From CAYNLK01 sp964398055 (lineage in GTDB: Bacteria > Chloroflexota > Anaerolineae > 4572-78 > J111): a DNA stretch of 64,000 bases. The notes under the pieces are model-generated. The model searched no databases. It saw only the letters and a program-made list of their open reading frames with translations, and had not been told where the DNA came from. The stretch is taken from NCBI GenBank assembly GCA_964398055.1, contig CAYNLK010000004.1, positions 184,061-248,060 on the forward strand, in the 5' to 3' direction. Position 1 is the first letter of the stretch. Each line of letters opens with the position of its first letter. A program made the translations under genes and the position numbers. This document shows positions 43,137 through 52,716 of this stretch, one piece after another.

Positions 43137-44894
43137 TCAACGAACAACCGGCGCATAGGCGCCGTCGGTATATTTGGTGTGGGGATTCCAAATCATAAAG
43201 CCGCTGCTGCCGGCCTCAAAAGCGGCCCTGATTTGAGCCTGAATCTCATCTCGACCGTAGACGCGCTGGTCAAAACGATAATCCGGAAAATCTTGAAGCC
43301 AGGGCCGGATGGTGCAGTTGTAACGGGCGGTGCGAGTCACGGCCCGGCGGGCGCTCTCGTGGACGACTTCATAGGGATGAGCGGCCGGATTCTTATAGCC
43401 GGGGATGCCACTGCCAAAGGTAGAGGGATAAAGCATCGGGCTGAGAACATCGACGTAGGGACCCATCCGGTCAATATCCTGGCCAATGAGGGTGTCATCT
43501 TTGCGCCAGCAGGCATAACCAAAAATGCCGGCGCCCAGCTTGACTCCAAAAGGCCTGAGCTGGCCCTGGGCCGCGCTCAAGAAGCCGGTTACGGCCGCGA
43601 GCCGCGTCTCCCGGGAAACTTCCTGCGAAAATTGAGGAGCACCGGCCTGGCTGGGCATTGGAAAGCGCACGTAGTCAAATTGGATTTCGTCAAAGCCCAT
43701 CTGAGCCGCCTCGATAGCGATTTGAATGTTGTAATCCCACACCGGTCTGAGGAAAGGATCGGCCCAACTTTGCTGGTCTCGATCAAACCAGACCTCACCG
43801 GCGCTGGTTTTGACGGCATATTCCGGGTAGCTTTTGGCCAGGGGAGTGTCTTTAAAAGTAACCAATCGAGCAATGGTGTAGATACCGCTGTTCTTCAGTT
43901 GAGCCAGCAGTGTGGCCAAATCTTTGGCCGTAGGGTGAGCCGCCCCGATCTTGTGCGCCAACGGAATCTGGGTGGGGTAACTGAGCAGTCCATCATCCCC
44001 CTTGGCGTCAATGATGACAGCATTGAACTCAGTGGTGTCCAGCAGTTCCAAAATCCGCTGGCGAGTTTCGGGGTGGCCAATGGCAAAGTAACTCACATAT
44101 AGGCCGCGAATGGCATCGGCCGGGCCAAGCGGCGGAAAGCCAGGCTCAAGGCCGATGGCCGGCCTTATTCTCTGGGCTGGGGTTGGTTCGGGCGCCAATT
44201 CCAGCGCTTCCTCGGCCAGGTAACCGGGGATGATTAACTTTTGGCCTGGAAAAATGAGATTGGGGTTGATGATATCATTGGCTTCGATCAAATCCTTGAT
44301 CGTTAAACCATATTTCCGGGCAATCGAGCTGATGGTATCGCCACGCTGCACGGTGTAACGAAAGACCAACTCTTCTTCAGCCGCTGGCGCCGGGAGTGGC
44401 CGGGCGATGACCGGCGTCGGGGCCGTTACAGGCGGCGGTGGTTGAATATCAAGCTCCATCTGGGTTGGAGGGGGCGTGGTTATCTCCCCGGCCGGTTCGG
44501 CCGCGACCGGCGCGATTTCTTCCCAGGGTAGAGCCGGCTCTTCAACCGGCCGCTCGACCGCTGGCGGCGCCGGTTCAGCTTCAATGACTGGCTCAGGCGC
44601 CGGTTCGGCGACAGCTTCAGCCGGGGGCTGCCAGTCGGCCTGGGGAACAGTGATCTTTTGGCCTGCCTGCAAACTGTTCGGATCGGCCAGGTTGTTGGCC
44701 CTGGCAATGAGGTCATAATGGACCCCAAATTTCCGAGCGATTGAGAACAGCGTGTCGCCCGGTTTGACGGTGTACTCCTGCGGGCCGCCGGCTTCCTTAT
44801 GAACCAGATACTCAAAACCGGTCGGCGGCGCGGCGCCTAACCAGACCATTAAGCGAATATATAGCTCTTTTATAACGCCAAAGATACCCGCCAT
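43137..44894 (-). CDS. LysM-LysM-DUF4015 putative glycoside hydrolase
   Basis: 585 aa. Two LysM peptidoglycan-binding repeats (about 38-84 with YTVKPGDTLFSIARKFG; about 178-224 with YTVQRGDTISSIARKYG) are joined by a Pro/Ala/Glu-rich linker, followed by a DUF4015 TIM-barrel-like domain (about 255-585; IRGLYVSYFAIG, NAVIIDAKGDDG, FDEIQFDYVRFP), whose acidic residues suggest a glycosidase. A classical signal peptide is not obvious; a weakly hydrophobic N-terminus may target it. It is likely a cell-wall-associated hydrolase. Convergent with rplT. Confidence 0.75.
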   Translation of the reverse strand: MAGIFGVIKELYIRLMVWLGAAPPTGFEYLVHKEAGGPQEYTVKPGDTLFSIARKFGVHYDLIARANNLADPNSLQAGQKITVPQADWQPPAEAVAEPAPEPVIEAEPAPPAVERPVEEPALPWEEIAPVAAEPAGEITTPPPTQMELDIQPPPPVTAPTPVIARPLPAPAAEEELVFRYTVQRGDTISSIARKYGLTIKDLIEANDIINPNLIFPGQKLIIPGYLAEEALELAPEPTPAQRIRPAIGLEPGFPPLGPADAIRGLYVSYFAIGHPETRQRILELLDTTEFNAVIIDAKGDDGLLSYPTQIPLAHKIGAAHPTAKDLATLLAQLKNSGIYTIARLVTFKDTPLAKSYPEYAVKTSAGEVWFDRDQQSWADPFLRPVWDYNIQIAIEAAQMGFDEIQFDYVRFPMPSQAGAPQFSQEVSRETRLAAVTGFLSAAQGQLRPFGVKLGAGIFGYACWRKDDTLIGQDIDRMGPYVDVLSPMLYPSTFGSGIPGYKNPAAHPYEVVHESARRAVTRTARYNCTIRPWLQDFPDYRFDQRVYGRDEIQAQIRAAFEAGSSGFMIWNPHTKYTDGAYAPVVR

Positions 44895-44979
44895 GAGCTT
44901 GCCTCACTCTTGAGATTGAATTCCCCCTTATTATACCACAAAATTATTCAATTCGACATAATCATAATCGATTTAATAG

Positions 44980-45025
44980 ACAACAGGACGATAACCACAC
45001 TATTCAAGAGTAATCGTCCTGTTGT
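44980..45025. repeat. 13-bp inverted repeat ACAACAGGACGAT
   Basis: Perfect arms around a 20-base loop between the SPFH gene and the LysM gene; no U-tract, so a processing hairpin or remnant of a small palindromic element. Confidence 0.5.
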
Positions 45026-45084
45026 ACCCTGTTGCTTTTGAAACCGGCTAGCCTGTCAAGTCAACTGGCTCGATGGCTGGTTTT

Positions 45085-45876
45085 CTATTCCTTTTTCTGG
45101 CCAGACTCATAGCCGGCGGCAATGTCGAAGAACACCTTGAGGGTGTCTACAGGTAAGGGGAAGATGATGGTTGAGTTCTTTTCGGCGGCAATTTCATTTA
45201 GGGTTTGCAGGTAACGCAATTGTAAGGTGGCCGGTTGTTTGCCAATTTCATGAGCTGCCTCAGCCAATGTTTTGGAGGCCTCATATTCACCACTGGCATG
45301 GATGATTTTAGCCCGTTTTTCTCGCTCTGCTTCGGCTTGCCTGGCCATCGCCCGCTGCATCGTTTGGGGCAGTTCCACATCTTTGACTTCAACGATAGAC
45401 ACTTTTACGCCCCAAGGTTCGGTTTGCTCATCGATAATCTGCTGCAACTGGTCGTTGACCTTTTCGCGATTGGCCAATAACTCATCCAGCTCGCTCTGGC
45501 CAATGACATTACGCAGCGTGGTCTGGGCAATCTGCCAGGTAGCCCGGCGGTAATCTTCAACTTGAATCACGGCTCTGCCGGGATCCATCACCCGGAAGTA
45601 GACCACTGCATTGACCTTAACCGTCACGTTATCGCGGCTGATGGCTTCCTGGCTGGGTACGTCCAGAGTCACCGTGCGCAAATCGACCTTGATCATCCGG
45701 TCGATGAAAGGGATGATGAAAAAGAGGCCCGGCCCTTTGGCCCCCACAAACCGCCCCAGCCGGAAAATGACGCCGCGCTCATACTCTTGCACCACCTTGA
45801 TGGCCGAGAAAAGCAGCACCAGCAAGAGAATGCCAATAAAACCAAAACATGGGATCAAACCAAGCAATGCTTCCAC
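45085..45876 (-). CDS. SPFH/slipin-type membrane protein
   Basis: 263 aa stomatin/slipin family. An N-terminal membrane segment (about 7-27) is followed by an SPFH domain (about 28-190: YERGVIFRLGRF, PGLFFIIPFID, VPSQEAISRDNVTV) and a coiled-coil region with QRAMARQAEAEREKRAKI. Such proteins form membrane microdomain scaffolds and often pair with NfeD proteases; no nfeD is present here. The C-terminus ends in a short basic tail. Confidence 0.85.
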   Translation of the reverse strand: MEALLGLIPCFGFIGILLLVLLFSAIKVVQEYERGVIFRLGRFVGAKGPGLFFIIPFIDRMIKVDLRTVTLDVPSQEAISRDNVTVKVNAVVYFRVMDPGRAVIQVEDYRRATWQIAQTTLRNVIGQSELDELLANREKVNDQLQQIIDEQTEPWGVKVSIVEVKDVELPQTMQRAMARQAEAEREKRAKIIHASGEYEASKTLAEAAHEIGKQPATLQLRYLQTLNEIAAEKNSTIIFPLPVDTLKVFFDIAAGYESGQKKE

Positions 45877-45976
45877 AACTTATCCTCCTTGTAATTTGAA
45901 TTATGTGAAATTAGAAACATTTAATCTTATTATAGACCAAGGGGGCAAAAAAACAACTAAATCTCAATGGCCTGGC

Positions 45977-48781
45977 TCAAGCCGGAATCAACTTGCGGAT
46001 GGCCTCGGCCAGATTTATACCCTGCTCGATATGGAAACGGATGAGGCGGCGCTTGTTTTCCCGGAGAGCGTTGTAATCTCCCTGAGCCTGAGCCGCCACC
46101 AAAACGGCAAAACTGTATTTTTCACCGGGAATGGCCACGTCGGCGGCGGGCGTATGGGTAATCTGGATGAACAGGCCGTTATTACCGTCGCCCTTGTGAA
46201 GTTGGCCGGTAGAGTGGAGGAAGCGCGGACCATAGCCAACTGTCGTGGCCGCGCCCAGCCCGTTGCGTAGCGCCAGTCGCAGCTCGTTGAGCGCGGCGTC
46301 GATTTCCTCGCCATACGGGAGGTAAGCCATAATCGCCACATAGTCTCCCAGCCGGTACTGAGTCAGGAACGCTTTGAGCGCCGTGGTCGCTGTCTCACCC
46401 ATAGCCGGGCCATAGACGTCGATATCGTTATAATCCAACGTCGGGGCTTCCACGGGCAGGTAGCCGGTCCGGTCGAACTCGGCCATCAGGGCACGGGCTT
46501 TGCTCTTGGCGGATTCCACATTGGGCTGGTCAAAGGGATTGACTTTGAGCACCGCTCCGGCCGCGGCCGTAGCCATCTCCCAGCGGAAGAACTCCTGGCC
46601 CAAATCTTCCAATTCGTCCAGGTGAATAAAGATGACCGGATGGCCGGCCGCTTCCAAAACGTCTACCTGGCCGTCCAGCTCGACATTATCGTCGCCGGCC
46701 AGACGCAGGTACACAAACAGGCGGTCATTGTTGTAGCAGGCGGGTTGGCCCAGCTCTTCGTCGACGACCGGCACAATGCCTTGACCCTGCTTGCCCAGGC
46801 TCTCGGCAATGAGCTGCTCCACCCACATGCCAAAGGCGGCAATTTTGGGCGAGGTAAAGAAGGTGATCTTGTCCCGGCCGGCCAGGGCCAGTTCGCCCAT
46901 GGCTGCGCCCAACTGGAGGCCGGGGTTATGGATGGCGTGGCTGCGGCAGGCGTCGGCCATGGCATTGGCCCGGCGCAGCAGTTTGGGCAGATCGACGCCA
47001 ATCAGCGCCGCCGGTGCCAGCCCAAAGTAGGTCAAAGCCGAGTAGCGCCCGCCCACCTCCGGCGGGCCAGAGAAGATACGCCGAAACTTCTGGTCGCGAG
47101 CCAATTTTTCCAGGCTGGTAGCCGGGTCGGTGATAGCAACAAAATTTTCGCCGGGGTTGGCTTTGGCTTGAGCGACCAGGTCATAGAAAAATTTATAGAA
47201 GGAAAGGGTTTCCAGCGTTCCGCCCGACTTGCTGGAGACAATGAAGAGCGTTTTGGCCGGGTCGGCCAGTTTGTTCCGCACGGCCAGCACCTGCTCGGGG
47301 TTGGTGCTGTCGAGCACGGTCAGCGGTAACCCGTTTGCTGCGCCAAAAGTGGTCATATAGAGTTCCGGGGCCAGGCTGCTGCCGCCCATACCCAGCAGCA
47401 CCACCTCCTGAAAGCCGGCGGCTTTGACTTCGGCGGCAAAGGCGGCCAGATCATCGGCCTCGGCCAGCATCGTCTGGCCAATATCCAGCCAACCCAGCCG
47501 ATTGGTCAACTCCGGGGTTTTGGCTGCTTCAACCGGGTCAGCTACCCAGACGGTACCATCTTTATCCCAAATACGAGCCGCCAGCCTGGCCGCGTCCCAG
47601 GCTTTGAGCCGCACATTTACGGCCTCTTGATAGCCGCCCAGTTCCAAAGTCAGCGGGCTGACCTGGCCGGAGACGATGATCTCCCGCTTCTCTTCCAGGG
47701 CAGCCAACAAATCGGTAAAGGATTTGGCAAAGGCAATCACCCCCTCCTCCTGCAATTGCGCGGTCACTTCGTCGTAACTGAGATTGAATTCTTTGAGGCG
47801 GGCTAATATCCCTTCAGCCTCGTCCAACCCTTCGGTCAGGCTCAGGCGGATCTGGCCGTGATCTTTGAGGGCGACGATGGTGGCCGGCGGGGCCGTGTCG
47901 ACCGTATCCGGTCCGATCAACTCTTCGGCATACAGCACGTCCCGGTAGGCCGGATTCTTGGTGCTGGTGCTGGCCCAGAGCGGGCGCTGCACCCGGGCGC
48001 CTTTAGCCGCCAGTTGCCGGAAGCGCTCCTGGCCAAAGATTTCTTGAAATTTCTTGTAGGCCGCCTTGGCGTTGGCAATCGCCATTTTGCCCTGCCATGC
48101 CCTGGCTTCAGGCCGGCCGCTCTCTTCCAAAAGCCTGTCCAGCAAGGTGTCGACCCGGCTGACAAAGAAAGAGGCCACGGACGCCACCTGGCTCAGGTCG
48201 CCGCCGGCCTGATCCAGCTTTTCCAGCCCGGCGATGTAAGCATTGGCCACCTCGATATAATTCTGCAAGGAGAACATAAGGGTGACGTTGACGTTGATGC
48301 CGGCGCCGATGACTTCGGTGATGGCCGGTAGGCCGGCCTCGGTGGCCGGGATTTTGATCATCAAGTTGGGCCGGCTGACCGTCTCAAAGAGTCGCCTGGC
48401 CTCGGCAATTGTGCCTTCCGTGTCGTGGGCCAGAGTGGGAGAAACTTCCAGGCTCACGTAACCATCCCGGCCGTCGGTCCGCTCGTAAATTGGATACAAC
48501 ACCTCGGCGGCAGCCTGGATATCTCTAATAGCCAGGGCTTCATAGAGATCTTTGACCGGGACGGTTGGGTCATCGGCCAGAATCTCTTGAATTTGCTCGT
48601 CATACGCCTTGCTGCCGGTGATAGCCTTTTGAAAGATCGTTGGGTTGGAGGTAACGCCCACAATGTAATCCTCGGCGACCAGGCGGGCCAGCTCACCCGT
48701 CTCGAGCATACCCCGCTCGATGTTATCATACCACAGGGATTGGCCGAGTTCGGATATTTGTTTCAGGGGATTGTCTGCCAT
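45977..48781 (-). CDS. Bifunctional transaldolase / glucose-6-phosphate isomerase
   Basis: 934 aa natural fusion. The N-terminal transaldolase (about 1-370) has TSNPTIFQKAI, IKIPATEAGLPAI and SFFVSRVD; the C-terminal part (about 390-934) has SIS-fold phosphoglucose isomerase motifs GMGGSSLAPEL, SKSGGTLET and FSGPPEVGGRYS. It links non-oxidative pentose phosphate and glycolysis reactions in one protein, an arrangement seen in several bacterial groups. ATG 48781. An unrelated inverted repeat lies upstream. Confidence 0.9.
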   Translation of the reverse strand: MADNPLKQISELGQSLWYDNIERGMLETGELARLVAEDYIVGVTSNPTIFQKAITGSKAYDEQIQEILADDPTVPVKDLYEALAIRDIQAAAEVLYPIYERTDGRDGYVSLEVSPTLAHDTEGTIAEARRLFETVSRPNLMIKIPATEAGLPAITEVIGAGINVNVTLMFSLQNYIEVANAYIAGLEKLDQAGGDLSQVASVASFFVSRVDTLLDRLLEESGRPEARAWQGKMAIANAKAAYKKFQEIFGQERFRQLAAKGARVQRPLWASTSTKNPAYRDVLYAEELIGPDTVDTAPPATIVALKDHGQIRLSLTEGLDEAEGILARLKEFNLSYDEVTAQLQEEGVIAFAKSFTDLLAALEEKREIIVSGQVSPLTLELGGYQEAVNVRLKAWDAARLAARIWDKDGTVWVADPVEAAKTPELTNRLGWLDIGQTMLAEADDLAAFAAEVKAAGFQEVVLLGMGGSSLAPELYMTTFGAANGLPLTVLDSTNPEQVLAVRNKLADPAKTLFIVSSKSGGTLETLSFYKFFYDLVAQAKANPGENFVAITDPATSLEKLARDQKFRRIFSGPPEVGGRYSALTYFGLAPAALIGVDLPKLLRRANAMADACRSHAIHNPGLQLGAAMGELALAGRDKITFFTSPKIAAFGMWVEQLIAESLGKQGQGIVPVVDEELGQPACYNNDRLFVYLRLAGDDNVELDGQVDVLEAAGHPVIFIHLDELEDLGQEFFRWEMATAAAGAVLKVNPFDQPNVESAKSKARALMAEFDRTGYLPVEAPTLDYNDIDVYGPAMGETATTALKAFLTQYRLGDYVAIMAYLPYGEEIDAALNELRLALRNGLGAATTVGYGPRFLHSTGQLHKGDGNNGLFIQITHTPAADVAIPGEKYSFAVLVAAQAQGDYNALRENKRRLIRFHIEQGINLAEAIRKLIPA

Positions 48782-48813
48782 GAATTTTCACTCCTTGATT
48801 TGCTGAAAAACTG

Positions 48814-48863
48814 AAACGTGAAACGTGATGACTCTGCTAAGAACAGCTTTACGTTTCACGTTT
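48814..48863. repeat. Inverted repeat AAACGTGAAACGT
   Basis: 13-bp perfect arms with a 24-base spacer, between the SDR and Tal-Pgi genes. Possible terminator for the SDR gene; it belongs to the small-palindrome class common in this window. Confidence 0.5.
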
Positions 48864-48909
48864 TACGGTTTTGCCTGATATTTTTTAAACTGCTGCTAGA
48901 AAATCGGTT

Positions 48910-49614
48910 TTACGACCGTCCATACACCGGAATGGCCGCGCCGTTGATGGCCGTATCCGGCTGAACCAGAAAGAGCAGGGTCTCGGCGATGGTGGCCGGC
49001 TTGACCCATTTGCTGAAATCGGCCTGGGGCATACTCTGGCGGTTGGCCGCGGTGTCGATGGCCCCGGGCAGAATGGCGTTAACGGTGATGTCGTAATCCT
49101 TCAGCTCGGCGGCCAGCGACTCGGTCAGGCGTAGGACGGCGGCTTTGCTCATGGCGTAGGCGCTATAATTGGCCCGGCCGTGCAGGGCATCGCGCGAACC
49201 GGTGTTGACAATGCGGCCCCAATTCTGGTCGATCATCGGTTTGACCGCGGCCCGGCAGAGATGGTAACAGGTGCGCACGTTGATGTCGAGCATCCGCTCC
49301 AAATCGTCAAGGGCGCTGTCGCCGGTCAGCTTGCCGCCGGTGAAGCCGCCAGCCAGGTTCAACAGAATATCGACCCGGCCAAATCGTTGCAAGGTCGCCG
49401 CGACCACTTGTTCAGCCGCGGCCGGGTCAACCAGATCGACCGCCAGCGGTAAAGTTCGCTCCGACCCCAACTCGCCGGCCAGGGCCTCCACCGCGTCCGG
49501 GCGCGTTCCCACCAGAACGACGGCGGCTCCGACTTCGTGGAATTTCTGGCTGACAACCGCGCCCAGGCCGCCGCTGGCGCCGCTGATGATGGTCACTTTG
49601 TTGGCTACAGTCAT
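48910..49614 (-). CDS. Short-chain dehydrogenase/reductase
   Basis: 234 aa Rossmann-fold SDR. The cofactor loop SGASGGLG (about 11-18), NLAGG (NNAG-type) and catalytic YSAYAMSKAA with Tyr and Lys identify the family; a Ser at the expected third position follows NTGSRDALHG. The substrate is unknown. No signal peptide, and it seems monocistronic. Confidence 0.8.
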   Translation of the reverse strand: MTVANKVTIISGASGGLGAVVSQKFHEVGAAVVLVGTRPDAVEALAGELGSERTLPLAVDLVDPAAAEQVVAATLQRFGRVDILLNLAGGFTGGKLTGDSALDDLERMLDINVRTCYHLCRAAVKPMIDQNWGRIVNTGSRDALHGRANYSAYAMSKAAVLRLTESLAAELKDYDITVNAILPGAIDTAANRQSMPQADFSKWVKPATIAETLLFLVQPDTAINGAAIPVYGRS

Positions 49615-49759
49615 TTTTGTTTCCTCATTTAGGGTAACCGGCTTGTGATCTGTTGGTCAATTAGCCGCGATTTTATTCTTGAATGGAGGGATGTTTGAAG
49701 TATACCACAACCTGTTCCATAAGACTAACGAAGCTGCGCCTCAAACCGCCAAGAAAAAT

Positions 49760-49812
49760 GGCTCACGGATGACACGGATTTCACTATTTTTATCCGTGAA
49801 AATCCGTGAGCC
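49760..49812. repeat. Inverted repeat GGCTCACGGAT
   Basis: Arms 49760-49770 and 49802-49812, with an internal second CACGGATTT/AAAATCCGTG pairing. Adjoins the MITE at 49.8 kb. Confidence 0.5.
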
Positions 49813-49821
49813 AGATTCTTG

Positions 49822-49964
49822 GTATCTTCTCAATAATTCGGGGTGAACGTTTGTTCTTGGGCCTTCTTACCACCATATATAGGCTTGCTCATTGGGCGAT
49901 CTCCAATATATGGGGTTAGAGATGCTACGCACAAATGTTTTACCCCTACTTTTTGAGAAGATAC
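49822..49964. mobile_element. 143-bp MITE-like element with 8-bp target duplication
   Basis: Imperfect terminal inverted repeats of about 33 bp start GTATCTTCTCAA at both ends. GATTCTTG is duplicated exactly at 49814-49821 and 49965-49972. There is no coding capacity. The best-defined mobile element in the window. Confidence 0.85.
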
Positions 49965-50069
49965 GATTCTTGTTTCATTTGTGCAAGACTCAGCTTATGA
50001 AGATATCTAGAGTGGGCATTCTGTGGGTGCTCAGGCAAGTTCAATAGTGAGCCAACTCTGTGGATGAAC

Positions 50070-51035
50070 CTACCTTTTCTGCTCCCCCAACACCCCCAAC
50101 CCAATGCCGGCTAATAACAGCACAAAGCCGCTGAGTTGAAGGGGGGCAAAGGTTTCACCAAAGAGAAAATAGGCAAAGATGGCCGAACCAATTGGCTCGC
50201 CCAGAATGGAGATGGAGACAAAGGTGGTGGAGAGATGGGCCAAAGCCCAATTGAAAGAGGTATGGCCTAACAACTGCGGCCCCAGCGCCAGCAACAGGAT
50301 CCACAGATAGGCTAACCACGAGTAGCCGAACAGCGGCGCGCCGGCGACCAGCGCGCCGGCCAACAAGGCCGCCGCGGCGGCAGTGTAAGCCAGCCAGACA
50401 TAGGCCGTAGTCGATAAGCGGGTGCGCAGGTTGCGTCCAATCAAGAGATAACCGGTCACCGTTATCGCCCCGAGCAGGGCCAGAAAATCGCCCCACAGGG
50501 CCGTATCCGCCTTATCCGCCGGGGCGATGAGATTTTGCCAGTTCAACTGCCAGGCCGGGCTGGCCGCCGGCTGGTAAATGAACACCCCGCCATCGCTAAC
50601 GGCAATCAACAAGCTGCCGGTCAGGGCCGCAGCTAGGCCGATCAGGGTATAAGCGGAGGGGCGCTCGCCAAAGAAAAGAAACACAGCCAGGGCGACCCAC
50701 AAGGGATTGGTCGTCACCAGCGCCGCGGCTGAAGCTACCGAGGTAAAAGCGAGCGATGAAATCCAGGCGGCCATATGGGCCGCCAGAAACAGGCCGGCCG
50801 CCACGCCCCAGCCGACATCGCTGCGGGCGAACTGCCGAATTTCCGGCCCGCGCCGCTGCCAGGCCAGCGGGGTTAGAATAACTGTGGCCAGGATGAGCCG
50901 CCAACTGGCAATAATCAGCGAGGGCGCGCCCTCACTTTGGGCCAGCCGGATCAGAATAGACGAGGTGGCAGCCGTCAACACGCCGACCAACAGCACCAGG
51001 TACGGGAAAAAAGGTCGTTGGGTCAAATTGATCAC
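50070..51035 (-). CDS. DMT-superfamily (EamA) transporter
   Basis: 321 aa with about ten transmembrane helices in two EamA repeats (about 10-150 and 185-315); TSSILIRLAQSEG and HTSFNWALAHLSTTFVSISILGEPI are typical. It carries small metabolites, substrate unknown. The gap of 455 bp to the SDR gene holds two repeat elements. Confidence 0.8.
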   Translation of the reverse strand: MINLTQRPFFPYLVLLVGVLTAATSSILIRLAQSEGAPSLIIASWRLILATVILTPLAWQRRGPEIRQFARSDVGWGVAAGLFLAAHMAAWISSLAFTSVASAAALVTTNPLWVALAVFLFFGERPSAYTLIGLAAALTGSLLIAVSDGGVFIYQPAASPAWQLNWQNLIAPADKADTALWGDFLALLGAITVTGYLLIGRNLRTRLSTTAYVWLAYTAAAAALLAGALVAGAPLFGYSWLAYLWILLLALGPQLLGHTSFNWALAHLSTTFVSISILGEPIGSAIFAYFLFGETFAPLQLSGFVLLLAGIGLGVLGEQKR

Positions 51036-51108
51036 TCAGAACAACTGGCTAAATAATACAGTTCTCCCTGCACTCCGTCAAACAGAGCGCCTCGGGCAGG
51101 CTATGTTT

Positions 51109-51247
51109 GCGCCTGTCCAATTTTTTAGGTGACCGGCACTTCCAACGAATCTTGGTCTGGAATTGCCGCCAAAACGCCATAATTTTGGCTCGGAAACCGT
51201 GGTGAAAGTACCGGTCACCTTATCTACCTAAAATTCTGGACGCACCC
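51109..51247 (+). mobile_element. 139-bp GACCGGCAC element with 9-bp target duplication, upstream of the ATPase operon
   Basis: Ends GCGCCTGTCC and GGACGCACCC are imperfect inverted repeats; inner arms GGTGACCGGCACTT and AAGTACCGGTCACC. GCTATGTTT is repeated at 51100-51108 and 51248-51256. It has the same length as the 63.1 kb copy. It lies just upstream of the atpD promoter. Confidence 0.8.
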
Positions 51248-51263
51248 GCTATGTTTGTGGTTC

Positions 51264-51293
51264 TTGTCAGCAAGGGACAGTTTGTGCTACAAT
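51264..51293 (+). promoter_or_regulatory. Promoter of the N-ATPase operon
   Basis: TTGTCA, an 18-bp spacer, and TACAAT with an extended TGC element. An in-frame ATG at 51292 overlaps the -10, so it cannot be translated and the start must be ATG 51322. Confidence 0.65.
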
Positions 51294-51321
51294 GCACCAG
51301 GTGAATAGTTGCGAAAATTCT

Positions 51322-52716
51322 ATGAACGAAAAGCAAGACGCCAAACCAGCCAACCGCGGTGAGGTGGTTTCAGTTTGGAGCAGCGTCATCGACGTTCGTT
51401 TTCCCCACCAGTTGCCCCCGCTTCACAATCAACTGCTTGCCGGCAACGATGGCCGGGTGGTCATCGAAGTCGTAACCCATCTCAACGCCCAAACGGTGCG
51501 CGGCATCGCCCTGACCCCCAGCCAGGGGCTGGCCCGTGGGGATACGGTCGTCGATACCGGCGGCCCACTCACCGTCCCGGTCGGCAAGCGCCTGGTCGGC
51601 CGGGTATTCAATGTGTTAGGCCAGACCATTGACGGCCGGGAAGAGATCAGCGGTGGGGAGTGGCGAGCGCTGCTCCAACCGCCGGCGCCCCTGTCCCAAC
51701 AGGTGACCAGAACCGAGATTTTTGAGACCGGCATCAAAGCTATCGACCTGCTGGCGCCCCTGGAGCGGGGCGGCAAAGCCGGCATGTTTGGGGGCGCCGG
51801 CGTGGGTAAAACCGTGCTGATTGCTGAAATGATCCACAACGTAGTTGGCCGGCACGAGGGGATCAGCATCTTCTGCGGTATTGGCGAACGCTCGCGCGAA
51901 GCCGAAGAAATCTACCGCGAGATGCAAGAGACCGGTGTGTTGAACAACACGGTTTTGATCTTTGGCCAGATGAATGAGCCGCCGGGGGCCAGATTTCGGG
52001 TTGGGCACGCCGCCCTGACCATGGCCGAGTACTTTCGCGATGAGGCCCGCCAGGATGTGCTGTTGTTGGTTGACAACATCTTCCGCTTCGTCCAGGCCGG
52101 GGCGGAGGTTTCCGGGCTGTTGGGGCAGGTGCCTTCGCGCGTTGGCTACCAGCCAACCCTGGCCACGGAACTGGCCGAGCTGGAGGAACGCATCTGCAAC
52201 ACCGTTACCGGGGCGATCACCTCGGTGCAGGCCGTGTATGTGCCGGCCGACGATTTTACCGATCCGGCCGCAGTCCACACTTTTGCCCACCTGTCGGCGG
52301 TGATTGTGCTGTCGCGCAAGCGAGCCAGCGAGGGGTTCTATCCCGCGATCGACCCGCTGCAATCCGGGTCGAAGATGTTGGCGCCCCATATCGTTGGCGA
52401 GCGACACTACCAGGTGGCCCGCGAAGTACGTAGAACCCTGGCCAGTTATGAGGAACTCAAAGATATTATTGCCATGTTAGGGTTGGAAGAACTCTCCCGG
52501 CAGGATCGCCAGGTTGTCTATCGCGCCCGCCGGTTGGAGCGGTTTTTAACCCAGCCTTTCCTCACCACCGAACATTTCACCGGCCTCGAAGGCAAAATGG
52601 TTGACCTGGCCGACACAGTGGCGGGCTGTGAGCGCATCCTCAACGACGAGTTCGCCGACCACCCGGAGCGGTCGCTCTACATGATCGGGCACGTTGACGA
52701 AGCAACCAAATCATGA
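51322..52716 (+). CDS. atpD: N-ATPase F1 beta subunit
   Basis: 464 aa catalytic subunit. Walker A GGAGVGKT, RSREAEEIYREMQ and the DNIFRF segment are conserved. First gene of an operon in the order beta-epsilon-AtpQ-AtpR-a-c-b-alpha-gamma, characteristic of N-ATPases, in contrast to the usual F-ATPase order. The next gene overlaps its stop by 4 bp. Confidence 0.92.
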   Translation: MNEKQDAKPANRGEVVSVWSSVIDVRFPHQLPPLHNQLLAGNDGRVVIEVVTHLNAQTVRGIALTPSQGLARGDTVVDTGGPLTVPVGKRLVGRVFNVLGQTIDGREEISGGEWRALLQPPAPLSQQVTRTEIFETGIKAIDLLAPLERGGKAGMFGGAGVGKTVLIAEMIHNVVGRHEGISIFCGIGERSREAEEIYREMQETGVLNNTVLIFGQMNEPPGARFRVGHAALTMAEYFRDEARQDVLLLVDNIFRFVQAGAEVSGLLGQVPSRVGYQPTLATELAELEERICNTVTGAITSVQAVYVPADDFTDPAAVHTFAHLSAVIVLSRKRASEGFYPAIDPLQSGSKMLAPHIVGERHYQVAREVRRTLASYEELKDIIAMLGLEELSRQDRQVVYRARRLERFLTQPFLTTEHFTGLEGKMVDLADTVAGCERILNDEFADHPERSLYMIGHVDEATKS

